Assembly: GCA_049487715.1 (NCBI GenBank)
Contig: CP150575.1
Span: 248,001-312,000 of the forward strand
Length of the DNA stretch: 64,000 nucleotides
Direction: 5' to 3'
Source: Pycnococcus provasolii
Taxonomy: Eukaryota; Chlorophyta; Pseudoscourfieldiophyceae; Pseudoscourfieldiales
The position numbers were made by a program, and so were the translations under genes. Positions 18,822 to 27,656 of the stretch are shown here, one piece after another (position 1 is the stretch's first letter; each line of letters opens with the position of its first letter). The notes under the pieces are model-generated. The model was given only the letters and a program-made list of their open reading frames with translations. It was not told the origin of the DNA and searched no databases.

Positions 18822-19894
18822 CTACAGGTAGTACGTCAGCCACTTGAGTCCCTCTCCATAGCCCATGCGGCGCACAACGGAGCACATGAACACTTCGATG
18901 GGCCGGATGTTCGTGTCCTTGAGGCTCACCTTACCCTTCCCGGTGGTGTAGTTGGTCAACCCGAGCTGCATGCGCAGCTCATCCTCGCTCGCCGCGGTCG
19001 GCTGGTCGATTTTGTTGCCGAGCACAAGGAAAGGCACGTGCGACAGCGAGTCGTCGGACAGCAGGCTGTCGAGCTCTCGTTTGGACTCGTGGAATCGGTC
19101 TCGTTGGTTCGCGTCGACGAGATATACGATGGCGTCCACCTTGGCGTAGTAGTCCTTCCACACCTTGCGCGCCGCCTCGTGTCCGCCGAGGTCGAACGCC
19201 TTGAACCTGATCTTACCGATGCACAGCTCCTCGCTCGTGGGGTGCTGCGTCGGCGTGTGCTGCGCGAGTCGCTCATCCTTCAGCATGTGCATCAGAGTCG
19301 TTTTGCCGGCATTGTCCAACCCAAGAAAGAGGATCCTGAGAATGAGGAGTAAAGGTGGGTGATTTATTTTGTGAGTGCTTGCGTATTATTTTTTTTTGTT
19401 GATGTGGGCGGTTGTTTTGCTTGGGCGCGCACACCACACCACACCACACCACACCACACCACACGGAAAAACCAGCAACTGGAAACCAACAACCCAACCC
19501 ACCCCGACGAGAGAGAGGCGTGCCTTGTCTTGGGGACAAGACAGACGAGTGTTACGACAAGCTCGTCGTCGCGATCACCAAACCGAAGCGCACACCAAAG
19601 CGTGCCCAACACACACACACACGCCAAGCCAAGCCAAGTCTCGCGAAGAAGCGTCGCGATCACCCACCGAAGAAGCGCACACCATGCATGAAGCGACACC
19701 AAGCCAAACCAACCGACACCACCAAACCAAAGCCCATAGATGAATCCCACCAAAATCACAAACAAACATGACCATGACCAAAGCCAATCACAAACAAACA
19801 TGACCAAAGCCAAACACTGAACGTACTTGGCATCTTTGTGCCAGAGTCCCAGTGACGCCAATATGTTCTGGAAGAAGTCGAGCAGGAACGACAT
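18822..19894 (-). CDS. SAR1: SAR1 small GTPase (COPII coat), two exons
   Basis: SAR1 starts COPII vesicle formation at the endoplasmic reticulum. Exon 1 is 19827-19894 and encodes an amphipathic N-terminus ending LGLWHKDAK. Exon 2 is 18822-19335 and resumes [13 protein letters not shown] (P-loop). The 491-bp intron has a GTACGT donor and CAG acceptor. The join restores the canonical [12 protein letters not shown] sequence and gives 193 residues, exactly the usual SAR1 length. Other GTPase motifs are [11 protein letters not shown] (switch II, with His), NKID and the C-terminal MGYGEG. Reading into the intron would give a false 176-residue ORF. A TGTAA on the coding strand lies about 47 nt after the stop. 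Confidence 0.95.
19336..19826 (-). other. SAR1 intron
   Basis: 491 bp, donor GTACGT at 19826 and acceptor TTCTCAG at 19336. It contains a (CACAC)n pentamer block (19431-19464) and a short CA run near 19610. No ORF of interest. Confidence 0.9.
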
Positions 19895-21300
19895 TATTCT
19901 TTGCGAAAACTAACTCTGAGGGATGATCTGCGTCACTGCTCGAGGATTCTTCGAGGGAGCGAGCCTTCTGAACGCTCAAGCAAAACGCTCTCGGTCGGAG
20001 CACCCCCCAGGGGTGCTTTTGGGGATCCTCCTTGGAATGGAATGAAATTTCAGTTGAAAAAGAGGTCACCTGATTGTTTCACCTGATTAAGTTAGGGTTT
20101 GGGGTTTGGGTTTTCAGGGTTGGGTTAGGGTTTGGTCGGTTAGGGTTTTTCGGTTAGGGTTAGGGTTTGTTGGTTAGGGTTAAGGTTCGGGTTCGGGTTC
20201 GGGTGTGCCCCGCTTTTGCTTTTCTCATTTATTTTCGCGGCCAGTTCGTTGTTGATTTTTTTTTTTTTTTTTCGTTTTTTATTTTTGTTTGTTTGTTTTT
20301 CGTTTCGTTTTTGTTTGTTTTGGTTTCTGCATCTGCACAGTTGAAGCGTGTGCTGTGTGCACCTGTGGCGTACGCCTTTTCGCCCTTCCGCCAACCCGAC
20401 ATTCTGACGCACAGAAATCGTAACCTGAACTATCGTAGTTGCTCGCAAATTAGCAAGTGATGCAAGTCCATGCGCCAAGCGACCAATTCTAAATTCTTGC
20501 AAGGCATGGGCGCATTCATGACCACGCGCATGATCAGGCATGCAGATCGTTGATGCCAGAGTGTTTGTTTGTTACCCACGTAGCGTACGGGTATGTTAGT
20601 CTACCGGGTAGGGAGGTGCCACTGCCATTCAGGAATATCTGGCGCATACAGCACATATGTATATGGTTCTCGTCGTGCGCATTAATTGAATCATCGATCA
20701 CCGCTGGAGACTACCAACTACATAGTACTTTTACTACTCGTGCGATGCGATCTGCGCCACTTCACGAGTCCTGACGATCGCGCGTCCACACAAACACAAG
20801 TAGTTTGTTGGTTTCTTGTTGATGTTGATACCGTACCGCAGCAGCCCCCCGCGGGAGCCCAGAGGCACTCTCAGAGGGTACGTACGGCCAGTCAAGCACA
20901 CACCTTGTTTTGTGGGACCCGACCCTCGAAAACAGCAGTGTTACCAGACGAGTATTGCAGTGCGTGTATCACACTCTCGCCCTCTCAGGTAGGTGGTGCC
21001 AGGAGTGTGTCTCGCGTATCGTGTCGTATCGTACTCCTCGTGCGCGTGTCTCAGTTTGTGGCGTCTCATAAAGGTATTGAAAAGAAACGTGCTCGTGCTC
21101 GTCAGTCAGTCAGTCAGTCAGTCAAGTCTTAAGCGGCGGCCTTAAGGTGTTCTTACAAGTGCAAGTGTTGTTTCTCGTAAAAGTGTATCTCCCGGGAGGC
21201 GTATCTCGCGTGAAAGCTTCGCAACTTCTTGTTTTGTTTTGGCTTTCTCTTTATATCTGCTCATTCACAAAGTCTTCTGTAAGCTGTTAACACCATCACC
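19895..21300. other. 1.4-kb divergent intergenic region
   Basis: It separates the SAR1 and DFWH-repeat gene starts. It holds a TTAGGG-rich array (20090-20210), a T-rich tract (20240-20320) and a (GTCA)6 microsatellite at 21101-21124. Short ORFs lack any recognisable domain. It probably contains both promoters. Confidence 0.6.
20090..20210. repeat. interstitial telomere-like (TTAGGG)n array
   Basis: At least seven TTAGGGT/GTTAGGG units with variants (GTTCGGG, GTTTGGG), about 200 bp upstream of the SAR1 start. In SAR1 sense it reads CCCTAA. Confidence 0.85.
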
Positions 21301-22299
21301 ATGCCCAATCACTGGAGCCGCTCGTCAGACACGATCGGCGAGTTTGCCAACGCAGAACGCAAGGATGCCGCTAAACACGCAAGTCCGTTCGACAGCACGA
21401 CGGACAAAATAACCGACGCCCGATCGCCCTTGCCAGACTCGCCACCCGTCGACACGCGCTACCACAGGTACCGGAACGCGAACAACATCTCCACGAGGCC
21501 GCTCGGGGAAATCAGCAACCCAGGGCACACGGGAAGCGGGATCCAGCACAGCGCGGCGGGCATCAGCACCGTCATCGCCGCCGAGAATCGCACGAAGCAC
21601 ATATACGACCAAAGTCACACGGAGAAGGACACGAAAAGCTCCATCAGCTTCGCCGAAGGTGGCGTGTTCAGCTCCAACCCAATAGGATTCGGTGAAAAGC
21701 TCGAAAGGCCTATGACAGCGCAGGAGAAGTACGGAGCATACGCAGGAACGAGCGTCGCGTTCAGCCCGGAGGGACTGACACACACGACAAAAACGAGCGA
21801 GTTTGGATTCCGCTACTCGCAGGTGGAAGGCGACAAAAACGCGTCGAGCGGACACCACCCGTCGTTCGACCACTTCTCGTCGAGCAACGTCGAGACGGGA
21901 GAGCGCGACTTCTTTCCCAACGCAGGCAAGGGCACTTCGAAGCCGCCGGACAGCATGCAGGCGCAGGGCCTCTCCTCGGCACAGGCACACAGGAAAGACT
22001 TCTGGCACAGCGAAAGGCACTTCGAGAAGGACACGCAGGACAACTTCGTCGGCGGCGGCATGGTCATCAGCCCCAAGGCGAAGGAGGTGGACTTCTGGCA
22101 CAGCCCGCAGTTCGGGAACATGGACACGAAGGACAACCTCGGCGCGGGCATGGTGCCCGTGGAGACGGCAAAGTCGGAGGACTTCTGGCACGGCGCGTCG
22201 AACAACAAGGGTGCGACGTACAAGACGCAGCTGTACGCCGACGACAGCGGATTCGGCTCGGCCGTTGATCCGTGCCCAAGCCACCCGATCCGCATCTGA
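21301..22299 (+). CDS. uncharacterised protein with DFWH repeats
   Basis: This 332-residue soluble protein starts at an ATG in a good context (caccATGC). I do not recognise the family. The C-terminal third has three imperfect repeats of about 30 residues, each starting with K/V/E-DFWH (KDFWHSERHF, VDFWHSPQFG, EDFWHGASNN). The first two also share a DT.DN...GGGMV-like tail. The rest is hydrophilic, Ser/Thr/Gly-rich and probably disordered, with phenylalanine motifs. There is no signal peptide or membrane segment. A TGTAA follows the stop by about 33 nt, supporting a real transcript end. A scaffold or cytoskeletal role is possible but unsupported. Confidence 0.7.
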   Translation: MPNHWSRSSDTIGEFANAERKDAAKHASPFDSTTDKITDARSPLPDSPPVDTRYHRYRNANNISTRPLGEISNPGHTGSGIQHSAAGISTVIAAENRTKHIYDQSHTEKDTKSSISFAEGGVFSSNPIGFGEKLERPMTAQEKYGAYAGTSVAFSPEGLTHTTKTSEFGFRYSQVEGDKNASSGHHPSFDHFSSSNVETGERDFFPNAGKGTSKPPDSMQAQGLSSAQAHRKDFWHSERHFEKDTQDNFVGGGMVISPKAKEVDFWHSPQFGNMDTKDNLGAGMVPVETAKSEDFWHGASNNKGATYKTQLYADDSGFGSAVDPCPSHPIRI

Positions 22300-22416
22300 T
22301 GCAAGTGCGTCCAGACAAGGCTGGGCAAAATTGTAAAACCGTCCGCCGTGCTGCATTCAAAGAAAACGCGTATTTAAGACAGGGCGGCGGCGGGTTTTTT
22401 GTTACTCTTTTCTCTT

Positions 22417-22458
22417 TTACCTTATTACATATACATTAATCTACTAAAGCTGTTAATC
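22417..22458. repeat. 42-bp direct repeat, copy 1
   Basis: Exactly identical to 22761-22802. It marks the left edge of the captured sugar-dehydrogenase fragment. Confidence 0.9.
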
Positions 22459-22760
22459 GTCGCCTCTAACGTCGTCGTCGTCGCCGCCGGTGTAGTCGTC
22501 GTCGTCGTCGCCGCCGGTGTAGTCGTATGCCAAGCTAGACGGTAAACTGCGTTTTTCCCGTCATCTGAAATTAGGACGGAACCGTCGGGTAATAGTTCGA
22601 CGTCAACTGGGCGACCCCATGCAGAGTTGGAGGATCTGTCAAGCCAGCCATCAATGAGCACGTCGTGCGTCTTAACCTCGCCCGTTGAGCGCAGCACGAC
22701 ACGATGGACGGAGTATCCAATCTTTCGGCTCCGATTCCACGAGCCGTGCAAAGCAACTAA
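22425..22760 (-). pseudogene. C-terminal fragment of a sorbosone/glucose dehydrogenase-like protein
   Basis: The open frame encodes about 110 residues matching only the end of the GSDH/sorbosone dehydrogenase beta-propeller: HGSWNR, then GRPVDVELLPDGSVLISDD and a final blade strand (AVYRLAW). The family is normally over 350 residues. Similarity starts (LVALHGSW) exactly after an in-frame stop lying at the junction with the 42-bp repeat. It ends in a Thr/Ala low-complexity tail that runs into the other repeat copy. It is a truncated fragment inserted behind the GH31 gene, not a working enzyme. Confidence 0.7.
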
Positions 22761-22802
22761 TTACCTTATTACATATACATTAATCTACTAAAGCTGTTAA
22801 TC
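22761..22802. repeat. 42-bp direct repeat, copy 2, covering the GH31 stop codon
   Basis: Identical to 22417-22458. This copy includes the GH31 stop codon and the first part of its 3' flank, so the GH31 tail was duplicated when the insert arose. Confidence 0.9.
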
Positions 22803-25800
22803 TACAGCAACCGGCGCCAGCGAGAACGAGAGGCGAGGCGATGGTGTGCCCGCATCCACGGGAATGCGAACCCAGAGGACGCGCGCTTCGCGATCGAGCG
22901 TCCACGCGGTGTGGGTCGCATTTGGCATGGCTGCGCAGTTGCCACCAGCTGCGTCGCATGACACGATGTATGCCACGTCTGACCAGTGGCGCGACTCATC
23001 CAGTACGGTCCGCTCGCCATCAACCTCATTCGTCGTTGCAAGCGATGCTGGAGCGCCACTAGCAGCCACGTCGGACGACGAGGCGTCGAGCGCAATCTGA
23101 ATCACGTGCACGCGACTTAGGCGGCTCTCTGAAATGCTTAGCGACAGATCGCCAGAAGAAAGCCTCCTTGTGCTCAACGTACACCCGTCGAAGCTCTCGC
23201 CATTGCTCCAGCCGCGCCCGTCCGCTGTCGGGAACACCCACCAGTGCACCGCCGTTGCAAGCGACGTCGCGACGTCCGTCGCGCGTGCACCAAATAGGGA
23301 TGCTGCGTCGTCGACCACGTCGTGCGCTTTCTCGCCAAGCGTTGTGACAGTCGGATCCAAAATGGGAATGGCACTACCCTCGATTGCAAATACGGGGATG
23401 AGGTCGTGCTCGAGTCGCGAGGTCACGCGAGCCTTCGAACAGCCGTGGTGGCGCGTGCCGCTGCTCTCGGAGTGACCACCGCGGATGCGAAAGCGCCCAT
23501 CACGGCTGTCGAAGAGAATGCCGCCTCCGCCATCTGCGCCATCACGCGTCGTCGTAGTCGCATTCGTGAAGATGTCCAGATACGTGTTGCCGCATGGGAA
23601 GTACACATCGCGTCCCACCTGCCTCTCGTGCACCAGCGGAGCCACAAGCAGATTCTCCCCGAGCATGTACTGGTACGGCGAGCGAGCAGCCGCCACGTCA
23701 TGAGGGTGGCTGAGGATGTGGTGCCGCATCAGCGGTTGTGCCTCCGTGCGTGCCGCATGCGCCGACATGTACAGGTATGGGAACAGCTGCGTGCGAAGCT
23801 TCGCGTACACGCGAAAGAAGGTTCGGCCCTTCACGCTGTCCATGAACTTGTGCCTTCGTTTTGCGCCAAACAGGTTCGTGCCGCCGTTTCGCGTGTGAAA
23901 GTTTCCCGACATAGCGCCAAGCTGCACCCACCTTGCCATCAGCTCGTACGTTGGGCCATTGAATGAGCAAGTGAAGCCGTAAACGTCCGACCCAGCGAAT
24001 GCCATGCCCATGAGACCTTGGCTCAGCATCGCGACGACGCTTCCCGCAAGGCCGCTCACTGCGCTGAAGTCGCACGTGGGGTCACCGGTCCAGCTATTGT
24101 ACGTATTTCCTGGACTTTTGGAATACCCGCTGCGAACAAAGTACGTTGCGTCTGGCGCATAGTCGCCTTCGGGATTCATTGCATGTTTCCCAACCAAGCG
24201 TTCGAGAGCGCGTGGCGGTTTCAACACGCTGCGAAGATGCTTCAGGCATGCCGCCTGGTACAGCTCTGGGTACTGGTTGTGCATCAGAGAGGCGCTCACG
24301 TTGTTCGCGTACCAAAGGTCCGTATCGCCGTATTCGCCGTAGTCGTACATCCATCCCATGTATCCCACTTCCAGCGCGTCGTCAATGTGCTGCGCATACC
24401 ACCGCTCGGTACCATTTTTCGAAAAGTCCAGGAGGCTGACATAAAATGGATCTGGACCGGCACCCTTGTACGCAAAGGTGAACGGCGCGTCGGGGCGAGG
24501 TGTCGCATACGGGTGTTGGCGTTGTAGAAGTGCCGAGGTGAGCGCGTCGATCTCGCTTGCGCACGTTCTCGTCAACGTGGGCGCACTGCTGCCAAGATGT
24601 GCCCACGCCTGCTGACGCTGGGCGGACGGGAGTTTTCGCAATGCCGCGTCGCAATCCATCTCCTCACCTAAAGACAGCCCAACGCTAGCAAGCCGTGCAA
24701 GCGCCGCCGACGTAGCGGTATCAAGGCGAGGTGGTTGTGGTCCCGTGCGTACGAGAAGTCCCATCTGCGAAGCGTCCTCCCACGCAAGTTCGTACGACGT
24801 CGCCACGAACGGGTTGAAGTAGGCAAACGGCGCAAGGCCAGCGGCGCGGTAAACGGAGTTATTGAACGCGACTTCAGATCGGACTTCGCGCTGATCGCCG
24901 TTGGGGAAAAAGTGCAAGGAGGTGTCCGCGACGGAGATGGGAATGTCCCACTCCTGGTACATGCGAAACACGCCCAGCGGGTCCGATGGCTTCACGGTAC
25001 TGAGCGCACTCTGGAATCCTTCCCATACGCCAAACTGGAATGGCGGCGGGATGAGCGGCACACCTGCGTGTGCACGCACGTACGCGTCGCGCGCAACTCT
25101 CGCGTTGCCTTCGCCGTCGTAGATGTCAAGAGGCAGGCGCGCGTCCTCGGCGAAGACGGCATGTGTCCTTGTGGAAGGCGTGCCAGGCTGCCAGAGCGTT
25201 CGCGCGTACGTGTCGACGTGGACGACGTACCCACCATCAGAGACGAGGAACGGGCTTGGCATGTATGTTGCCGTTTTCTTCGGCCAGCGTCTCCTGATAT
25301 CTGGCACGAGGTCCCAGCCGCCATCCTCCGTCCAGCAGTACGCCTCGTTTGTGATGGACGCGTCGCCTCGTTCGTTGGTGTTGAATCGTTCGCCAAGGCC
25401 ATAGAGTCTTTCTTCGTCGGAGGTAGCCTGCCATTCGACGCCTATGCGGTTTACGGGGCAGAGCAGGTTGAGCATGCCCGGGTCGCAGTGTACGGTTTTG
25501 ATTTCCATGTGCAGCGACACTTTGTTTTCCGCAGGTGCGCTCGCGTGTATGAGGACGCGCACGTCCCCCTCGTGCGTCGTCTGAGCTTCGACGGTTGCGG
25601 CGTCGTTGTCGGTTGTGACGTTGATGAGTGACGTGACATCCCAGGAGCGCAGCACCTTGGCGACTCGTTCGCTGTACCCTTCGTACACGTGTCGCGTGAT
25701 GTCGTCGACGACCAGCCTGCTGACTTGAATGCGCGTAATGTTCAGAACCGCGCGGTTCTGCTTGAGGATTTGGATTCCAAGGGACGGTGCTGTTTCGCTG

Positions 25801-26165
25801 GTAATTTTTAGTACATACTGGTTCTTGAGCGCGAACTCTTGTTGTTGTTGTTGTTGTTGTGTCTTTGGTAAAAAAGGCAGATGTTGTGTCTTCTTCTTCT
25901 GCTGCTGCTGCATCGTCGTCGTCGTCGTAGCATGCTGTGAAGAAGAAGAACCACCTCGCAAAACTCGAGAACTCGCAGAAACAAAAGAAGAGCCGCCATC
26001 ATCAACATCAACATCAACATCAACATCTTCTTCTACTACTACAGGTACATGCCAAGACGACGAAGATGCCGAAGAAGACGCCGACGACGAAGAAGACGAA
26101 GAAGACGCACGACAAGACCCTATAAGACCCAAAACAAGAAACATGAAACATGAGGCGCGCGCCAT
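22797..26165 (-). CDS. secreted glycoside hydrolase family 31 alpha-glycosidase
   Basis: This 1,122-residue protein has a signal peptide and a Ser-rich, Gln-rich N-terminal region (to about 110). The GH31 galactose-mutarotase-like and barrel domains follow. LYGLGERFNTN is the family entry motif. The nucleophile is D608 in WMYDYGEYGDTD and the acid/base is D695 in SWTGDPTCDF. Both contexts, and the FVRSGY lead-in, are closer to the YihQ (sulfoquinovosidase) branch than to the WIDMNE-type glucosidases. The specific sulfonate-binding residues of YihQ are not evident, and the following motif reads SDVYGFT rather than SDIGGYT. Substrate is therefore open. It probably acts in the secretory pathway, vacuole or outside the cell. 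Confidence 0.88.
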   Translation of the reverse strand: MARASCFMFLVLGLIGSCRASSSSSSSSASSSASSSSWHVPVVVEEDVDVDVDVDDGGSSFVSASSRVLRGGSSSSQHATTTTTMQQQQKKKTQHLPFLPKTQQQQQQQEFALKNQYVLKITSETAPSLGIQILKQNRAVLNITRIQVSRLVVDDITRHVYEGYSERVAKVLRSWDVTSLINVTTDNDAATVEAQTTHEGDVRVLIHASAPAENKVSLHMEIKTVHCDPGMLNLLCPVNRIGVEWQATSDEERLYGLGERFNTNERGDASITNEAYCWTEDGGWDLVPDIRRRWPKKTATYMPSPFLVSDGGYVVHVDTYARTLWQPGTPSTRTHAVFAEDARLPLDIYDGEGNARVARDAYVRAHAGVPLIPPPFQFGVWEGFQSALSTVKPSDPLGVFRMYQEWDIPISVADTSLHFFPNGDQREVRSEVAFNNSVYRAAGLAPFAYFNPFVATSYELAWEDASQMGLLVRTGPQPPRLDTATSAALARLASVGLSLGEEMDCDAALRKLPSAQRQQAWAHLGSSAPTLTRTCASEIDALTSALLQRQHPYATPRPDAPFTFAYKGAGPDPFYVSLLDFSKNGTERWYAQHIDDALEVGYMGWMYDYGEYGDTDLWYANNVSASLMHNQYPELYQAACLKHLRSVLKPPRALERLVGKHAMNPEGDYAPDATYFVRSGYSKSPGNTYNSWTGDPTCDFSAVSGLAGSVVAMLSQGLMGMAFAGSDVYGFTCSFNGPTYELMARWVQLGAMSGNFHTRNGGTNLFGAKRRHKFMDSVKGRTFFRVYAKLRTQLFPYLYMSAHAARTEAQPLMRHHILSHPHDVAAARSPYQYMLGENLLVAPLVHERQVGRDVYFPCGNTYLDIFTNATTTTRDGADGGGGILFDSRDGRFRIRGGHSESSGTRHHGCSKARVTSRLEHDLIPVFAIEGSAIPILDPTVTTLGEKAHDVVDDAASLFGARATDVATSLATAVHWWVFPTADGRGWSNGESFDGCTLSTRRLSSGDLSLSISESRLSRVHVIQIALDASSSDVAASGAPASLATTNEVDGERTVLDESRHWSDVAYIVSCDAAGGNCAAMPNATHTAWTLDREARVLWVRIPVDAGTPSPRLSFSLAPVAVD

Positions 26166-26655
26166 GATTCTTAGAGTGCTTGTGAGGAATGAAGAATGAA
26201 CTGGGTCCGAGAAGCAGATGTTTCGGCGGAGGAAAAAATAACAAGAAAAAAAAACTTAAAAAAAAAACCCAAACTGAAATTCAACTTCTGAAAACGACGG
26301 GTGACGTGGAGACGGAAAAAGAACAGGGGGAGATAACAATATGACCCTGAACGAAATCATCGGTCCTCTCCCAAAAACAACCCCATAGGATTGTATGGGA
26401 CATGTAGTCCAGAGAAATTTGTAATTCCTACCTGGATACGGGAAATTTAGGACGGAGATTTCCTCCCAGGCTCCCCTTGTTCTCTCTTGGTCTCCCCCCC
26501 CCCCCTCCCCTTGCTACATATCCATCCATCCCTACGCCATTTATTTCAGCAACATTGGATTCCCGCGCCATTCATTCACTTCACGACAAATAATACTTCA
26601 TTATTGGCTTGTCATTTCTTATCATATTGGCCAGCATTGTTCATCAACCACTACC
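26166..26655. other. intergenic, nothing recognised
   Basis: A-rich upstream flank of the GH31 gene and a C-run near 26499. It contains the motif TAGGATTGTATGGG (26388), also present near 10192. No gene seen. Confidence 0.4.
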
Positions 26656-27282
26656 CTAAAGGTAGTGGCTCTCATCATCATCGTGAATTCGTGCATCTTG
26701 TGTCTCTATTGTGTAGGTCACTCTTTTGCAGCACCGTGGGACACACACACAACCTTGCACGCCATCGCTGCAATCAACAACTGCTTTGCTTTGATTCAGT
26801 AAGACAAGACAGTAAGTACTAGTACTAGCCTTAGGTATGTCTTCTTTCTCATCAGCAGAAGCATCAGGAGTTGCGTCATCAGGAGTAGCGTGCGCGTCGT
26901 GCTTAAAACCTGCTGCGACATCGGACGGGACGTTGTCCTCGAGCACCAGCTGAGCGGCTGCCGAGGTGACGAGTGACTGGCACTTCGCAGTGCCCTCGCT
27001 GAAGTCGCGCATGGCCTTCTGGAACGCGGTCATCGCGGCTTTCGCTCGCGCGGTTGCGGCTGTAGCTGTCTCTGGCGGCGTCTCCTCGACGACGTCGGTG
27101 TCCATCTCTGCGGTATCCTTGTCATCTCCATCGTTGAGGTGCGACTCGGGAACCTCGGACGGCGCGGCTGTACCCGCGAGAGCGGCAGTGTTGTCCGCGG
27201 CAGGCGTGTTCCCATCTGCGAGTGTCGGTGTAGCGGCGGTGGCGTCAGCCGCCGCCGCAGTTTGCTGGCCTGTGGTGGTCAT
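26656..27282 (-). mobile_element. gag-like retroelement remnant (copy A)
   Basis: From ATG 27282 a frame begins Thr/Ala-rich and includes the block AMRDFSEGTAKCQSLVTS, followed by a Gln/Leu-rich segment ending EDNVP. Nearly the same DNA and protein occur on the other strand at 51427-51530 (copy B). After EDNVP the two diverge. The 3' part (26656-26900) does not resemble a protein family I know. Two scattered, differently truncated copies of one coding block point to a transposable element gag gene. No reverse transcriptase is seen here. Confidence 0.5.
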
Positions 27283-27488
27283 ATGCGTGCACTTCGTGTG
27301 CGCGTCGCCACCCTTAAGGCTGGAGATCGAGAATGACTTGTCCAGGGGGGGGGAGGGGCGAGCCCTGGTCTCCCGGTGCCCCCGACTGGCCTGCGGGGCG
27401 CTGGCCGCTTTCCCGCGCGGTGGAGCCGGGTCATTCTCGACTGCGTCCTGAGGAGGAGTCGGGTCGAGTGCGGTCCTCCCCAAGGACA

Positions 27489-27514
27489 AGTTTCCCCGAG
27501 CTCGCCCGGGGAAA
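27489..27514. other. perfect-stem inverted repeat
   Basis: GTTTCCCCG and CGGGGAAAC arms face each other across a 6-8 base loop, just upstream (in element sense) of the gag-like remnant. It could be an element end, a terminator-like hairpin or chance in GC-rich DNA. Confidence 0.45.
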
Positions 27515-27656
27515 CTAGAATATGTGTCAGTGCTGCCCCTTTTCCCAGTAAAGGTTTACTGATGAGTGCCGGGAATCTACGTCCATAGGAGGAGGGAGGG
27601 GCCGTTTCTTCATCGTTTCCGAATCATCCCGGGCCTTAAGGGTGCCCAGTCGTCTG

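Noticed and set aside
19364-19894. 176-residue frame extending SAR1 exon 1
   Set aside because: It reads through the intron. Splicing 19827 to 19335 restores the exact SAR1 sequence and length.
21325-22356. 343-codon minus-strand ORF opposite the DFWH-repeat gene
   Set aside because: Arg/Val/Leu-rich shadow frame; the plus-strand ATG, the repeats and the downstream TGTAA favour the plus gene.
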